Shown: one piece after another, positions 23,885 to 34,781 of the stretch
How the letters are laid out: every line of letters starts with the position of its first letter
Position numbering within the stretch: position 1 is the stretch's first letter
NCBI GenBank assembly: GCA_946902985.2
Contig: OX336388.2
Span: forward strand, 290,634,526-290,698,525
Direction: 5' to 3'
Length of the DNA: 64,000 nucleotides
Origin: Meconema thalassinum
Taxonomy: Eukaryota > Arthropoda > Insecta > Orthoptera > Tettigoniidae
Made by a program: the position numbers and the translations under genes
The notes under the pieces: model-generated
What the model was told of the DNA's origin: nothing
Databases searched by the model: none
What the model saw: only the letters and a program-made list of their open reading frames with translations

Positions 23885-25090
23885 TAGATATTCACTCATC
23901 ATCCCCCAGCCAAACATATTGCAGTAAAAAACTTGAAATTTTGGGGATATGTTCGTTGTTATGTCGAAATCATCCACTAAGGATGGATTTTTGGATATTC
24001 ATGTTCTGAAGGGGTGTTGAGGGGGTTAAACTTGCATTTCATTGATTAACAATATCTCACGAGTTGTTTCATTTGGGGATGTGATATTCGGCATATAAAT
24101 TAATCAATAAAAATAAGCAGACATATGTCTAAGGGTTTATCGATATGGTGTATATTATGAGGTGAAAGGGGTGACAATTGGGGGTTGAAGGATTCTGAAC
24201 GAAGCGTGTATCTCTTAAACGACATAGGCGAGGAGTTTGAAACTCAGAGGAAACCAATCAGCTTAAAAAATAAGTAAATAGGCGTTCGACTGTTTTTTTA
24301 ATAAATCCCATTTAAGGGGTTCATGGGGAGGGGTGAAATTCTCATAAATAAATGAAAGAAAATGTCCTTAAGTTACTGACTCACTCATCATCGCCCATCC
24401 AAAATTATTGAAGGTAGAAACATGAAATTTTGGGGATATGTTCGTTGAATGTCGAAAACGTCCACTAAGGAAAGATTTTTGTATATTCAGGTTCTAAAGG
24501 GGTGCTAAGGGGGTAAACGCGCATTTCATTGAATAACAATATCTCACGAGTGGTTTCATTTGGGGATGTGACACTTGGCTTATAAACTAATCATTAAAAA
24601 TAAGCTGACACATGTCAAATGGTTTTTCGATGTGGTGTATATTATGAGTGAAAGGGGTGAAAAGTGGGGTTGAAGGATTCCTAACGGAGTGTGCATCTCT
24701 TAAACGACATAGGTGAGGAGTTTGAAACTCAGAGGAAACCAATCAGCTTAATAATAAATAAATAATTAATTAAATAAATAGCTGTTTGACCGTTTTTTTC
24801 ATAAATCCAATTTAAGGGGCCTATGGGGAGGGGTGAAATTATGAAAGAAAGAAAAAAAACATCCACTAAGGAAGGATTTTTCGATATTCACTCTCATCGA
24901 CCAACCAAAGCTATTCAAGTTAGAAGAATGATAATTTGGGGATATGTTTGTTGTGTGTCGAAAACATCTACTAAGGAGGGATTTTTGGATATTCTGGTTA
25001 TAAAGGGGTGTTAACGGGGTTAAACCTGCATTTTATTCAATAACAATATGTCACGACTATGATGCGAGAGAAGCCGCGGGTACCTGCTAG

Positions 25091-25345
25091 TCTATAATAT
25101 AAAACTAAGTGTCCTGACTGATTGACTGACTGACTGACTGACTGACTCATCATCGCCCTGCCAAAACTATTAATGCTAGAAACATGAAATTTTGGGAATA
25201 TGTTCGTTGTAAGTCGAAAACGCCCACTAAGGAAGGGTTTTTGGATATTCAGTTTCTAAACGGGTGTTTAGGGGGTACACCTGCATTTCATTGAATAACA
25301 ATGTGACACGACTATGACGCGAGCGAAGCCGCGAGTACCTGCTAG
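25091..25345 (+). mobile_element. Complete 255-bp non-autonomous Helitron
   Basis: It begins TCTATAATATAAAAC directly after the CTAG of the previous element. It carries (GACT)n, the ATCATCGCCCTGCC block and the AAACGCCCACTAAGGAAGG block, and ends with a hairpin (GACGCGAGCGAAGCCGCGAG) followed by CTAG at 25342-25345. It is the shortest copy with both termini and best defines the family ends. Non-coding. Confidence 0.65.
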
Positions 25346-26040
25346 TCTAATATAAGAACTGCACGTGCAGCAAGCACAGTAACTGTTATAGTACAGGATA
25401 ACTTGAAATGAGAGCAATGTGGATGAATAATCACTGGTGAAAGACGACTCACTTGCTGGCTGAATTCGCATCACGGAACTCCTGTTGCCATGGTTACCGC
25501 TGACCTCCGTTCCCCCTCCGGCCTTACTCTATCACCGAGGCAGGGGCGTTCTTGCCAGCACATTCCTGTCGTATCAGGCTAGTTGAGCATCGCGGCACTA
25601 GATTCACCACCGTGTCGTTTGAAGGTCGATGTTCATTCCTTAATTGGTAACATCTAATGCCGTAAAAATCAAGTTTAAAAATTCTAATAAATGTCAACAT
25701 TTTTTTTCTAGGTGTCTGAATTCACACCTGTTCATAATTTTGCAGTCCGGAATACCAATTTCTATAAGGTCTTTGTTACATTCTCCAAACCATTCTCCAA
25801 ACCATTCTCCAAACCATTCCAATTTTATCATTTCAAATGATCTTGTCGACTTCGTCGTTATGGTTGGGGTCCATCGTTATGCGTTACGGACACGGACGTG
25901 ACGTCATGCAGCCGCGCGGGAAGTGACGTCATGCAGCTGCGCGGGAAGTGACGTCATGCTCACGCGGGGAGAGAGAAGCAGACGATAATGATTATTGGAG
26001 TCTGTTGAAAGAGGCCTGGCGTCGAGCGACCTGGGGCTTT
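25346..26040. other. Unassigned sequence with three TGACGTCA-bearing repeats
   Basis: No gene is recognised. At about 25,897-25,958 a short repeat with GTGACGTCATGC and GCGCGGGAA occurs three times, giving three perfect TGACGTCA (CRE/ATF-type) octamers. A trinucleotide-like run of CCATTCTCCAAA lies near 25,785-25,820. Short open frames over these repeats are not convincing genes. Confidence 0.4.
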
Positions 26041-26050
26041 GAGCGAGGCG

Positions 26051-26675
26051 AACACAAGAATACAGGGTGACTTCTAAAGAGATATACAATATGCCATATA
26101 ATAATACAGGGTGCCTCCTAAAGAGGTGCGCAGGATGTCAGATAAGAATACAGGGTGACTCTTAAAGAGGTGTGCAGGAAGTCAGAGCAAAATACAGTAC
26201 AAGATGCCTGATAAGAATACAGGGTGACTCATAAAGAGATATACAAGACGCCAGATAAGAATACAAGGTGACTCTTAAAGAGGTGTACAAAATGGCAGAG
26301 AAGAATGCAGGGTGACTCCTAAAGAGATATACAAGATGCCAGATAAGAATACAGGGTGACTCTTAAAGAGATGTGCAAAATGGCAGAGAAGAATACCGGG
26401 TGACTCCTAATGAGATATACAAGATGCCAGATACGAATAGAAGGTGACTCTTGAAGAGGTGTACAAAATGGCAGAGAAGAATACAGGGTGCCTCCTAAAA
26501 AGGTGTGCAGGATGTCAGAGCAGATTACAGGGTGACACTTAACGAGGTGTACAGTATGTTAGATTCAATTCAAAAACAGGGTGACCCTTAAAGAGGTTTG
26601 CAATATATCAGATTCAAATAATGGGCGAGTTGTAAAAGATGTCAGACTCAAATACAGGGTGACCCTTAAAGAGGT
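26051..26675 (+). repeat. Minisatellite, ~43-bp unit
   Basis: About 14 imperfect units follow the pattern GAATACAGGGTGACTCYTAAAGAG then a variable AGATGYCAGATAA-type half. Two unit flavours (AGATATACAAGATGCC and AGGTGTACAAAATGGC) alternate, implying an ~86-bp higher-order period. The array is bracketed by direct repeats containing GGAGTCTGTTGAAAGAG at 25997-26013 and 26708-26724. Confidence 0.75.
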
Positions 26676-26779
26676 GCCCGCGCGGGAAGCCTAAGTTAAT
26701 GGGTAATGGAGTCTGTTGAAAGAGTCCTGGGGCTTCGAGCGAAGCGAGAAGCCCTCCTGAGCCTTTCTAACATGTGTAG

Positions 26780-27468
26780 CATTTGTAGCTTGCGTCATTT
26801 GAAATGATATAACGTCTAGTCTTTCAGGCTGACTGTATTTTTTTCCTCTTTGGTTTCACGAAATTCCAAATTTTCTTTGTTAAACGATCGTTGGACATTC
26901 TGAAAATGTGTCCATAGAACAACAACCTTTTCCTTTTTATTGTTGACGTGACTGGTTCTATCTTTCTATAAACTCTTCGTTTGACTTCAAACGTAAGTGT
27001 CCGTCAACCCATCTGCTGCCTAAAATTTTTCTCAATACCCTGCGTTCTCTTTTGACCAACTGGTCGACTAGTCCCCGTCTGTTCATAGTCAAAGTCACCG
27101 AAGCATACAATGCTTCAGGTTTGACAACCGTGCTGTAGTGTCTTCATTTGGCCCTCATGCTCAGCGACTTATTATTGTAGAGATTTTTCGTCGGGTGATA
27201 GGCTCGGTCTAATTTCCAGATTCTAAGATTAATTGCTTCCTGTTCTAGGCCATTTTGTTGGATTACCTCACCCAGGTATTTCAATTTCTTTACACGTTTA
27301 ATCTTCCCTTGGTTTGTTTTCATCCATTCTGGTCCATCACTGATGTTTGTCATGTACTTTGTCTTCTCAAAGAAAATCTGTAAACCTACTTTTTCAGCCA
27401 TCTCTGACAACCAATTAATCTTTACAATGGCTGATTCAATATTGTTGGCAAACATATCTAGGTCATCT
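26780..27468 (-). pseudogene. RTE-like LINE reverse transcriptase, 3' part
   Basis: The minus strand reads, from 27,468, ADDLDMFANN, then WLSEMAEKVGLQIFFEKTKYM, then KIKRVKKLKYLGEVI and NLRIWKLDRAYHPTKNLYN. Downstream, after a stop, come recognisable decayed segments (TLTMN-RGLVDQLVKRERRVLRKILG type) towards 26,830. This is the C-terminal half of a non-LTR RT, starting inside the catalytic FADD box. The other half lies at 27,836-28,110; a second LINE separates them. It is the same family as 8,994-9,712. Confidence 0.75.
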
Positions 27469-27835
27469 GCAGCAGAAAAGAGGAGAATTGAGGCATTTGA
27501 AATGTGGTGTTACAGGAGAATGATGAATATCAGATGGGTAGATAGGGTTACAAACGAAGAGGTATTAAGGCGAGTGGGAGAGGAGAGATGTTTCTGGCGA
27601 CTGCTAATGAAGAGAAGAGATAGGTTGGTAGGACACATACTAAGACACCCAGGAATAGCAAGCTTAGTTATGGAAGGAAGGGTCGAGGACAAGAACTGTA
27701 GGGGTAGAACAAGGTTAGAATATGTTAAACAGATTGCATCGTATGTAGGGTGTGGTAGCTATGTAGAGATGAAACGATTAGCTCAGGACAGGGAGGCATG
27801 GAGAACTGCATCAAACCAGTCAAAAGACTGAAGAC
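27469..27835 (+). mobile_element. RTE-like LINE 3' fragment inserted in an RT gene
   Basis: A plus-strand frame encodes AEKRRIEAFEMWCYRRMM, then RWVDRVTNEEVLRRV, then RDRLVGHILRHPG and AQDREAWRTASNQSKD before a stop, the C-terminal end of an RTE-type ORF. The tail GACTGAAGACTCAAACAACAA ends just before CTGCA. CTGCA also precedes the insert (27464-27468), giving a 5-bp target duplication. The same family is found at 35,766-36,293. It is 5'-truncated and encodes no catalytic domain. Confidence 0.78.
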
Positions 27836-28110
27836 TCAAACAACAACTGCAAAAGCCAAACAATTAACGTGCATCCCTTTCTGTCTGGGCCCTAGCATGA
27901 ATCGTTCTTCATTCCCTTCTTCCCGACTCCGTGTCTTCCTCCATTCATGAATGACCTTTTCTAAAACACAGGTCAACATATTATTTAATTTTAAATCATT
28001 ACTTATTTTGTAATAAGCAGGTGACGCTTCAATGGGGAACCGCCACTGGTCTGGTCGAAGGGAAGATACCATCTTATTATTATTATTTACTTCATTCTGA
28101 GAACAGTATC
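27836..28110 (-). pseudogene. RTE-like LINE reverse transcriptase, 5' part of split gene
   Basis: The minus strand encodes NMLTCVLEKVIHEWRKTRS and then KGMHVNCLAFA, where the frame runs into the inserted LINE. In RTE-type RTs the sequence VLEKVIREW ... LAFADD spans RT motifs 4-5, so this is the upstream half of the gene at 26,780-27,468. Upstream of about 28,080 the coding similarity fades. Confidence 0.7.
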
Positions 28111-28295
28111 TGGCGAATATGTAGCACAAGCAATCACAGCATAATCACCATGAATTTCCTAACTGCTCTCGTTGTCGCAATTATGACTGTTTTACGCCTA
28201 GTCCATGGATTGAAGGAAGGCACCTTGATACTACGCCAGTACTTGAGATGGCATTTGGCATGCTCTTCACCTTTACAAAATCACGTTACATAATA

Positions 28296-29369
28296 CAGGG
28301 TCTTTCACTCAAAGTGGGCCGGCCAGCGCTGCAGGTAGAAGGTCGAGCCGAGGTCTGACGAGCACATTGCAACACGGAGCTGAGACAGTTGGGACGCAGG
28401 ATTTGCCGAGTTAAGTTGACTTCGTAATTTCTTTTATAGCCTATTTTAAGTTTTTAAAATCGATTTTACCCTCCAGGTTGGTAGCTCCCACGGACTCAGC
28501 GAGGGAACTCACCACTACCGCCTCTACAGGCAGTGTCCTAGAGCTGGGAACATCTGGTCGGAGTGGATACAACTGGGGAGGTGTGATCAGCAACTCACCC
28601 AGGCGACCTCACCTGCAAAGCGAGCAGGGGCATCATAAGGAAAGGGAAGGGAAGATTAGGATGGATAGGCAAGGAATAGGGAAGGAGGCGGCCGTGGCCT
28701 TACAGTAGGTACCATCCATTTGCCCGAAGATGAAGTGGAAAACTACTTCGAGGATGGCTGAGGTGGGAATTGAACCCCTCTACTCATTTGGACCACCCGA
28801 GGCTGAGTAGACCCCTTCCGGTCCTCATACCACTTTTCAAAGTTCGTGGCAGAGCCGGGAATTGAACCCAGAACCTCCAAGGCGGCAGCTAACCATGCTG
28901 ACCGCTACGCTACGGAGGCGACTCCATTTTAAGTTATAAGTGTTATAAGTTTATGAGGTGTGTACGTGTTAGTGGTTATTGTGTTTCAAATTGCATAACG
29001 TGTTATTGCTAAGTGTTAAAGCTTGATGCTTCAATTCTTATGTATGGGGAAAATTGTAAAAATTACGTTTATGCAAAAAATCCTCACACTCTAGATGAAC
29101 TCAAACTAATAAATATCACGAGAGAAATTCAGGCTATCTCTATAGATGAACCAATGTGTGTCAATGAAAATTACTTTAGAATATGCCAGTAATATGTAGA
29201 TCCAGGTGGAGGACATATTCAACATAATCCGTGACAAGTTGAGCAATGATTTTACTTTGATTTATTGTGTGTGTTTGTTATTCGTACTGAAGCTCTCTCG
29301 ACCCCAAGCTCAGGGAGTTGCCATATGTTCGTCCGAGCCTCCACGCGCCCCACTTTGAGTGATAGACTG
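28296..29369. mobile_element. Mariner-type MITE containing a SINE
   Basis: Termini CAGGGTCTTTCACTCAAAG and CTTTGAGTGATAGACTG are imperfect inverted repeats of about 23 bp (3 mismatches seen), flanked by TA at 28294-28295 and 29370-29371. This fits a Tc1/mariner-type non-autonomous element. No transposase is visible. A SINE occupies 28453-28925. The remaining internal sequence is unassigned. Confidence 0.5.
28453..28925 (-). repeat. tRNA-derived SINE with 10-bp target duplication
   Basis: On the minus strand the head reads GCCTCCGTAGCGTAGCGG (A box) and GGTTCAATTCCCGGCTCTGCC (B box). A ~400-bp body follows with CCTCGGGTGGTCC and GCGGCCGTGGCC-type blocks, then a short AT tail. ATTTTAAGTT is duplicated at 28443-28452 and 28926-28935, proving retroposition. 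Related copies lie at 40,121 and 42,202. It is not a functional tRNA gene. Confidence 0.8.
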
Positions 29370-29371
29370 TA

Positions 29372-30626
29372 TATATTCCAGCACATACTTTCTAAAAGTA
29401 ATGGTGTAGGTAGAGATTGTTTCAAAGGGTAAAACACCAAGGTCATCTCGCCCAATTTTCTATTGCAGACATCGTAAATTATGGTTTATACGAATGTTGA
29501 TATCTGAAGAGGAAGACAAATTACTGTGTTCTATAGAACCTGCCTCTCGGTAGGTTGAAACACCAGTACACAATTCCTTAGCGTTAAAAGCTTCAACGTG
29601 TAACTTTGGACACAGTGCTGGAGCTGTGAGTAATATTGATTCATCATCATCCAGTTTCCCAGGTGTGGTTTACGAGCGCTCTCCATTTTGTTCTATTCAT
29701 GTACCACTGCTCCTTCAAGACTTCATCCCAGTTGTAGATGTGATACCTTCCTTCACTTGGGCTAGCCATCTCCTCCTAGGTCATCCAACAGGTCTCTTTC
29801 CAGTAATCTCAGTATGCAACCATTGTTTTGCAATTCTTCTTTATGTCACACGTTTGACGATTCTTAACTCTTTCCCGTGCGCATTTTGAGCTCATTTATC
29901 CCCAGATTTCACCCTTATCTACCTTTCCAGATTTCTCCTGCATGAAAGCTGCATTGATATTGGTGTAGTTGGCTATTTCACTGAATAGTACATCACCTCC
30001 TAACATATGAATATAATAATGTTTTCCTTTGATCCATTTTCCAAATTATATACAGGTCCAACATCGCCTATAAAATTAGTAGGAGTTGTTAAATGATAAG
30101 TCTGAGCTAGGTACCTGATTGACCGGAGTAGCACCAATTTCTTTGTCTTCATTTCATTCTCATCGACATTATCTCAATAATGAATTTCGTCAATATGTCA
30201 TACATCCACTAAACATCACTTCCACCATTACTTAACGATTCTGTATCACATTCGGCGTTTATATCAAGCTCAGTTTCAATGTCTGCAATACTCCAACCAG
30301 CCATGATCACAAGAGTGCACAGCTCATTCAGACCTGTCAATGTTTACTGTACATGGAATTACGTTCTCCATTTGTTTATTCCCTAAGCCTTCTTGATTGT
30401 ACAACATGCTCATGCAAGCATAATGATATCTCCGACTGTTATCCCGCCAGAGAGCAGATAACGACAGAGAATGCCGTCGTGCTCAGAACCGGAACTAAAA
30501 TACAACTGATAGGCACTTAGGGCGCTACGGGCGGGGAAGGGGTAAAATGTAATGTTTATGTTTCTAGTCTGAAATGACCACACCTTTTGGATATTGGGAT
30601 TTGTGTTTTCATTTCCTTGCTCTATA
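29372..30626. other. Unassigned sequence
   Basis: I see no supported gene, TIR or tRNA-like head. A frame at 29626-29889 (plus) begins SNIDSSSSSFPGVVYERSP and lies over sequence that resembles a dispersed insect repeat, but I cannot name it. Confidence 0.4.
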
Positions 30627-30879
30627 CTCATCACAAGGGCTCGGATTTTTAGGTGCTAAAAATCGGGAAGATATTTAATTTTTATGTCTAAAAATATGTG
30701 ACAAGAAAGTAAAAATATTTAATAATAATTTAGTTTATTAATGTAAATATAAACATATGCAGTACTCACGAATGCTATGTCTCACTGACTGCTGAAGCAT
30801 TACAATACACAACGAGATACATCTTCAGGTTGTCCATCACAAATGACCGACGATAATCGCGGAACACTTCTTCTGAAGG

Positions 30880-31037
30880 TGCGAAACTGCGGCAAAATGT
30901 TTTTTGCCCTTGAGATCGCTGTTCAGTCTTCATTGCTATCCCACATGGTTGGAAGAACAGAACGCGCCCATCAGAATTAAAAATATCCTTAAATTCCGCA
31001 ACAGACGATAACTTGTAGTTGTTTTTACTTTAGGCAT
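30880..31037 (-). pseudogene. hAT/CGGBP1-like BED-finger N-terminus, frameshifted
   Basis: A minus-strand ATG at 31037 opens MPKVKTTTSYRLL. After a +1 shift the frame continues AEFKDIFNSDGRVLFFQPCG. This resembles the N-terminus of hAT-derived proteins of the CGGBP1 type (MPK...; VLFCxxC zinc-binding start), where the first cysteine here is Phe. The shift and lost cysteine show it is dead. Its place between hAT-type TIRs supports the assignment. Confidence 0.5.
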
Positions 31038-31283
31038 TGTAGAACTGCATTATACTTCACAGTGCCAGAAATTAACTGCATGTGAGTGACACTGGTTCCA
31101 GGTAGATGGGGTAGGTGAGGTCTAGCACGTGGTGCAATACGGCTATGGACTAGGAAATCCCCGGCTTCCACAGTGAGTGGCACGGGGCGACAAGTTAAGA
31201 ATAACACAGCTGCAAGCTGACATACGCTCTGCATGATGATTAGATAGCTCACAGGTTCTTCCCCGTTGAAGTAACACAGAACA

Positions 31284-32759
31284 ACAAGTAGTTCCGTGAA
31301 GAACTATACAGCCTATTTTCATATATCCTACTCATATTAATTGCCTCTATCAACATACAAAATTTCAGTTTGATTGCTATGTTTATTGCAGATGGTAGCC
31401 AGGTTGGATTTTTATTTATGTACTATTACATGAAGATTATTGTGTACGTGTGGTTTTCAGACTTCAATCGCATGATTAGGACACAAGAAGTAAAAACAAG
31501 ATTTTAAAATTTCGCACAGCTGCCATCTTGTGGTTATGAAAACAATTGAAATAAATTAGATACCAATGGATTAACATTTGTATAAGCATTAACGTGCAAA
31601 GTTACACTGCAATCAGATGGTTAAATCGCGAGAAACGTCCATTTAAATATTTATACTTCGCGTCGCCGCCATGTTGGATTTGTGCTCACCAGGTTACTGA
31701 AAGTCATATAGGTCAACTTATGTTCATAGCCACTATGAACATAAAAAAATCAGTTTGATTGCTGGAAGAGATTCTTAGATATTGAGAACCGTCAAAATAT
31801 TTTGGATGCTCGCCATTTTGGACTGTTATATGTATAGGCCATAGAGTTATGTACCATTAAAGGAAAATTATTGCGTAGCTTCATTATTCAAACTTTCACT
31901 TCGATCGCATGATTACGACACAAGAATAAAAACTTAATTTTAAAATTTCGCACAGCCGCCATCTTCAGTTTATGTAAACAATTGAACTAAATTAGATGCC
32001 AGTGAATGACAATATGTATAATCATTTACTGTACCACATTTCAATACACTCATATGATCAAATCACGAGAAAAATGTAATAGAATGTTTCTACTTCGCTT
32101 GGCCGCCATGTTCGTTTCGTAGTTTACAGGTTTTTGAAAGTTACATAAATAAACTTGAAGCAGTGCTTTTTATCACCGTACAAAATTTCAGGTTGATATC
32201 ATAAATAGTTTCGGAGATATTGAATGCCTGTGAAATATTTCGCACAGCAGCCATTTTGAGGTTATGTAAACAATTGAACGAAGTTAGATGTTGGTGCATT
32301 ACAATGTATATAAACATATACTGTACCAAGTTTCATTGTGTTTGGTTGGTTAAATCGCGAGAAACGTCCATTTAAAAGTCGCAACTTCGCTTGGCCGCCA
32401 TGTTGGTTTTATAGTTACCAGGCTTTCAAAGGTAACATATGTGAAATTCTAGTAGTTCCCTTTATCACCATACAAAATTCCAGGGTGATATCGGTAATAG
32501 TTTCGGAGATATTGAATGCTGGTGAAATATTTCGCACAGCCGCCATGTTGGATTGGTGAGACGTAACAAGATTTGAAGGGCCCAGTCGGGGTCGCCCGGA
32601 ATAGAGCTAGGAACATACCGAGTTTCATTGAAATCTCTCCAGCCGTTTAGATTTTATTAGGGGGGGGGGTGACACACACACCCACGAATCACACACGCAC
32701 ACACACACGGACAATAGGTGATCTCATAGGCCTATTTTTTTCAAAATTGAAAATAGGCT
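31284..32759 (+). mobile_element. HINE/Helentron-like element, family 2
   Basis: It starts ACAAGTAGTTCC with hairpin TAGTTC-CGTGAA-GAACTA and internal AGCCTATTTTC. It ends with a (CA)n tract, a 3' hairpin (GCCTATTTT ... AAAATAGGC) and GAAAATAGGCT. The body repeats carry GCCGCCATGTTGG and GCCGCCATCTT motifs, the reverse complement of ATGGCGGC. It is an opposite-orientation copy of 22,360-23,884. Short plus and minus frames inside are repeat-derived. Confidence 0.62.
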
Positions 32760-33259
32760 AAAAAATGCAATAAACTGAAAGATCTGGCATACTGAATTTA
32801 AAAATGGTAAGTATTATGTCCTTTTATGTGCTAAAACGTGAAAAGCAAGAATTTATGTATTTATAGAAAAAATGCTAAAAATATGTATTTACATAAAAAA
32901 CTATTTATTTACCTAAAAATCCGAGCCCTACTCTTCACAAGGTAGATCCTGTACCAAAAGCTTAGTATAACACATATGGAAAATCCTTTTCATAGGAGGG
33001 AGAATTTTTAGTGGAAACGACCAGTAGAATATTTTCTTTTTATATGTAAATTGTAGCCAATGGCCATAGCAGGGTGTTTTCAATGAACGCCCGATGGCTC
33101 CCAACAAGCTCAATTTCAAGTAGTTCCGACTGGCTACCAGATGTCAGTGTTACTGACACCTATCGGTGACCATTGGATCTTGATAGAGCGTTTCTAACCA
33201 ACCAAATGTAACCTACAAATCTTGCTACACATCACGAATTGTATTAGTACCATCCGCGA

Positions 33260-33545
33260 ATAATGTTAGTCAGCCATGTAGCCTAATTGTAATTGTCCGA
33301 TATCATTAATAAATACTAAAAATAATATTCGCCCTAATACAGATCCTCGAGGCATACCAATTGCAATAGTTCGGGAAGTACTTTCAGCGCCCATGCAGAT
33401 TACAAATTGAACTTGCTCTTTTAGATAACCTACAAACCAGTTGGTATTATAAATGATCCAAACATTGATTCATAGCTGATTTTAACAGTAATGTAAGTTC
33501 TTACGTACGCCATCAAATCTCTCTGAATGTGTCAAATTTGGGGAA
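33260..33545 (-). pseudogene. Non-LTR reverse transcriptase core fragment
   Basis: The minus strand encodes NWFVGYLKEQVQFVI, then GMPRGSVLGRILFLVFINDIG. This matches RT motif 4 of Jockey/CR1-type LINEs (consensus GVPQGSVLGPLLF...INDL) and the SYLxxRxQ segment before it. It is about 95 residues with no intact domain and no visible YADD box downstream. Confidence 0.65.
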
Positions 33546-33559
33546 GAGAATGCTAATTA

Positions 33560-34255
33560 ATCAACCATTGAGGCCTAATTATTATTATTATATATTTTGG
33601 TCGATATCTTTTATTCTCATATCTTCAATTTTTATTCAGTCCATCGTAATCTTTTAAGGGGTCAAAACCGTCAGAAGGGGGGCAAACTATGCGTGTTGTT
33701 AAAATGAGCAAAGGTCTGGACATAAATAATATTCAGAGCGCCCACCCAAATGTGCACATACTGTAATTCATACGATAATATTACATTAAAACGCGGGTGT
33801 TATGAAGCTTGAAGGCTCATTTACTCTGAGAGAAGCAATTCCGTGTTCCATTGCAGTGGCCCGTAACGCTGCTGCAATAACAGCACGGTAATCAAACATT
33901 GCCAATTTATACATTATCAATAATTATTCAAATGTGCATGGGGCTCTCATTGTGCACCAGGGAATACGGTATGTGAATATTGTTCACGTGAAACGTACGA
34001 TATTTTACTTCACGGTTCATGGCTTCTCAAGGACAGGAAGAATTGCTAAACTCCTGAAAGTACTGTTCTTGCAGAACGTTTAGGGACAGGTCTAAATTTG
34101 GTTAGATGCACGTTTGTCCCTGTAGTAACAACATTTCAGTCATTGTTTTACATGATGTTATTAGAATCTATATGAGGGGTTTTCACTTAACATTTCGCTG
34201 CGCTAGCTCTAATAATCTTGGAGATGGAATATTTTACCTTTTTAAACAGGGCTAA
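33560..34255. other. Unassigned AT-rich sequence
   Basis: No gene, tRNA-like head or clear terminal repeat is seen. It contains an ATT microsatellite near 33,580. Confidence 0.4.
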
Positions 34256-34261
34256 ATTAAA

Positions 34262-34771
34262 CATGTTTCCTATATGTTTTTCCTGAAAGGCTGCTAGTCC
34301 TACAGCTATGAAATGTTTACAGCAGTTTTACTACAACATATCAATCATAAAAATAAAGATACAACCTGGGGAAAAAATGACTACTCATTTCGTCGCCTCA
34401 CAAACAAACTTCCTTCCCCGGTAATTATGGCGGGAAAATTGGTCAATTTCGTTCCGCAATAACTTCCGATTGGCAACACTTAGAGCTATTCTGACTGCGC
34501 AGTTGTTTCCTCCATGCCTCGTTTGGGATGGATCCGCTGTGGGTGCTTTCTCGAAGTGTTGCAAATCGAAAGTTATCGCAGAACGAAATTGACCAATTTT
34601 GCCGCCAAAATTACTGGGAAAGAAAGTTTGTTTGAGAGGCGACCAAATAGATAGTCATTTTTCCCCAGGTAGTATCTTTATTTTTATGATTGATATGTTG
34701 TAGTAAGACTCCAGTAAAAATTTCATAGCTGTAGGACTTGCAGATTTTCAGAAGAAAAAAAGAAACATTTT
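34262..34771. repeat. Fold-back (MITE-like) inverted repeat
   Basis: The two halves are imperfect reverse complements around ~34,515. Matching blocks include TAGTCCTACAGCTATGAAA/TTTCATAGCTGTAGGACTTG, ATCAATCATAAAAATAAAGAT/its inverse, and CAATTTCGTTCC/GAACGAAATTG. The arms are about 225 bp with scattered mismatches around a ~50-bp loop. It is non-coding; target duplication not resolved. Confidence 0.6.
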
Positions 34772-34781
34772 AGTAGGAAAA

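Larger units (their letters stand above)
15786..25090 (+). mobile_element. Composite Helitron-like element with nested insertions
   Basis: It begins TCTATTATATAAAAC and ends CTAG (25087-25090) after the hairpin region GCGAGAGAAGCCGCGGGTAC. Removing a 3.9-kb TG...CA insertion, a 1.5-kb HINE and a 49-bp insertion leaves roughly 3.8 kb, including tandem ~640-bp units like those at 3524-6851. Block ATCATCGCCCAGC recurs near 15,840, 17,500, 21,905 and 24,385. A ~700-bp stretch at 16,390-17,100 has no match to the units and is unassigned. Confidence 0.5.
30635..32930. mobile_element. hAT-type remnant, interrupted by a HINE
   Basis: Termini AAGGGCTCGGATTTTTAGG and CCTAAAAATCCGAGCCCTA are near-perfect inverted repeats. 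The right end fits the hAT consensus YARNG (TAGGG) and the left has one change. Flanks CTCATCAC (30627-30634) and CTCTTCAC (32931-32938) form an 8-bp duplication with one mismatch, as hAT makes. A family 2 HINE (31,284-32,759) sits inside. Without it the element is about 820 bp and holds a decayed N-terminal transposase-like piece on the minus strand. Confidence 0.65.
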
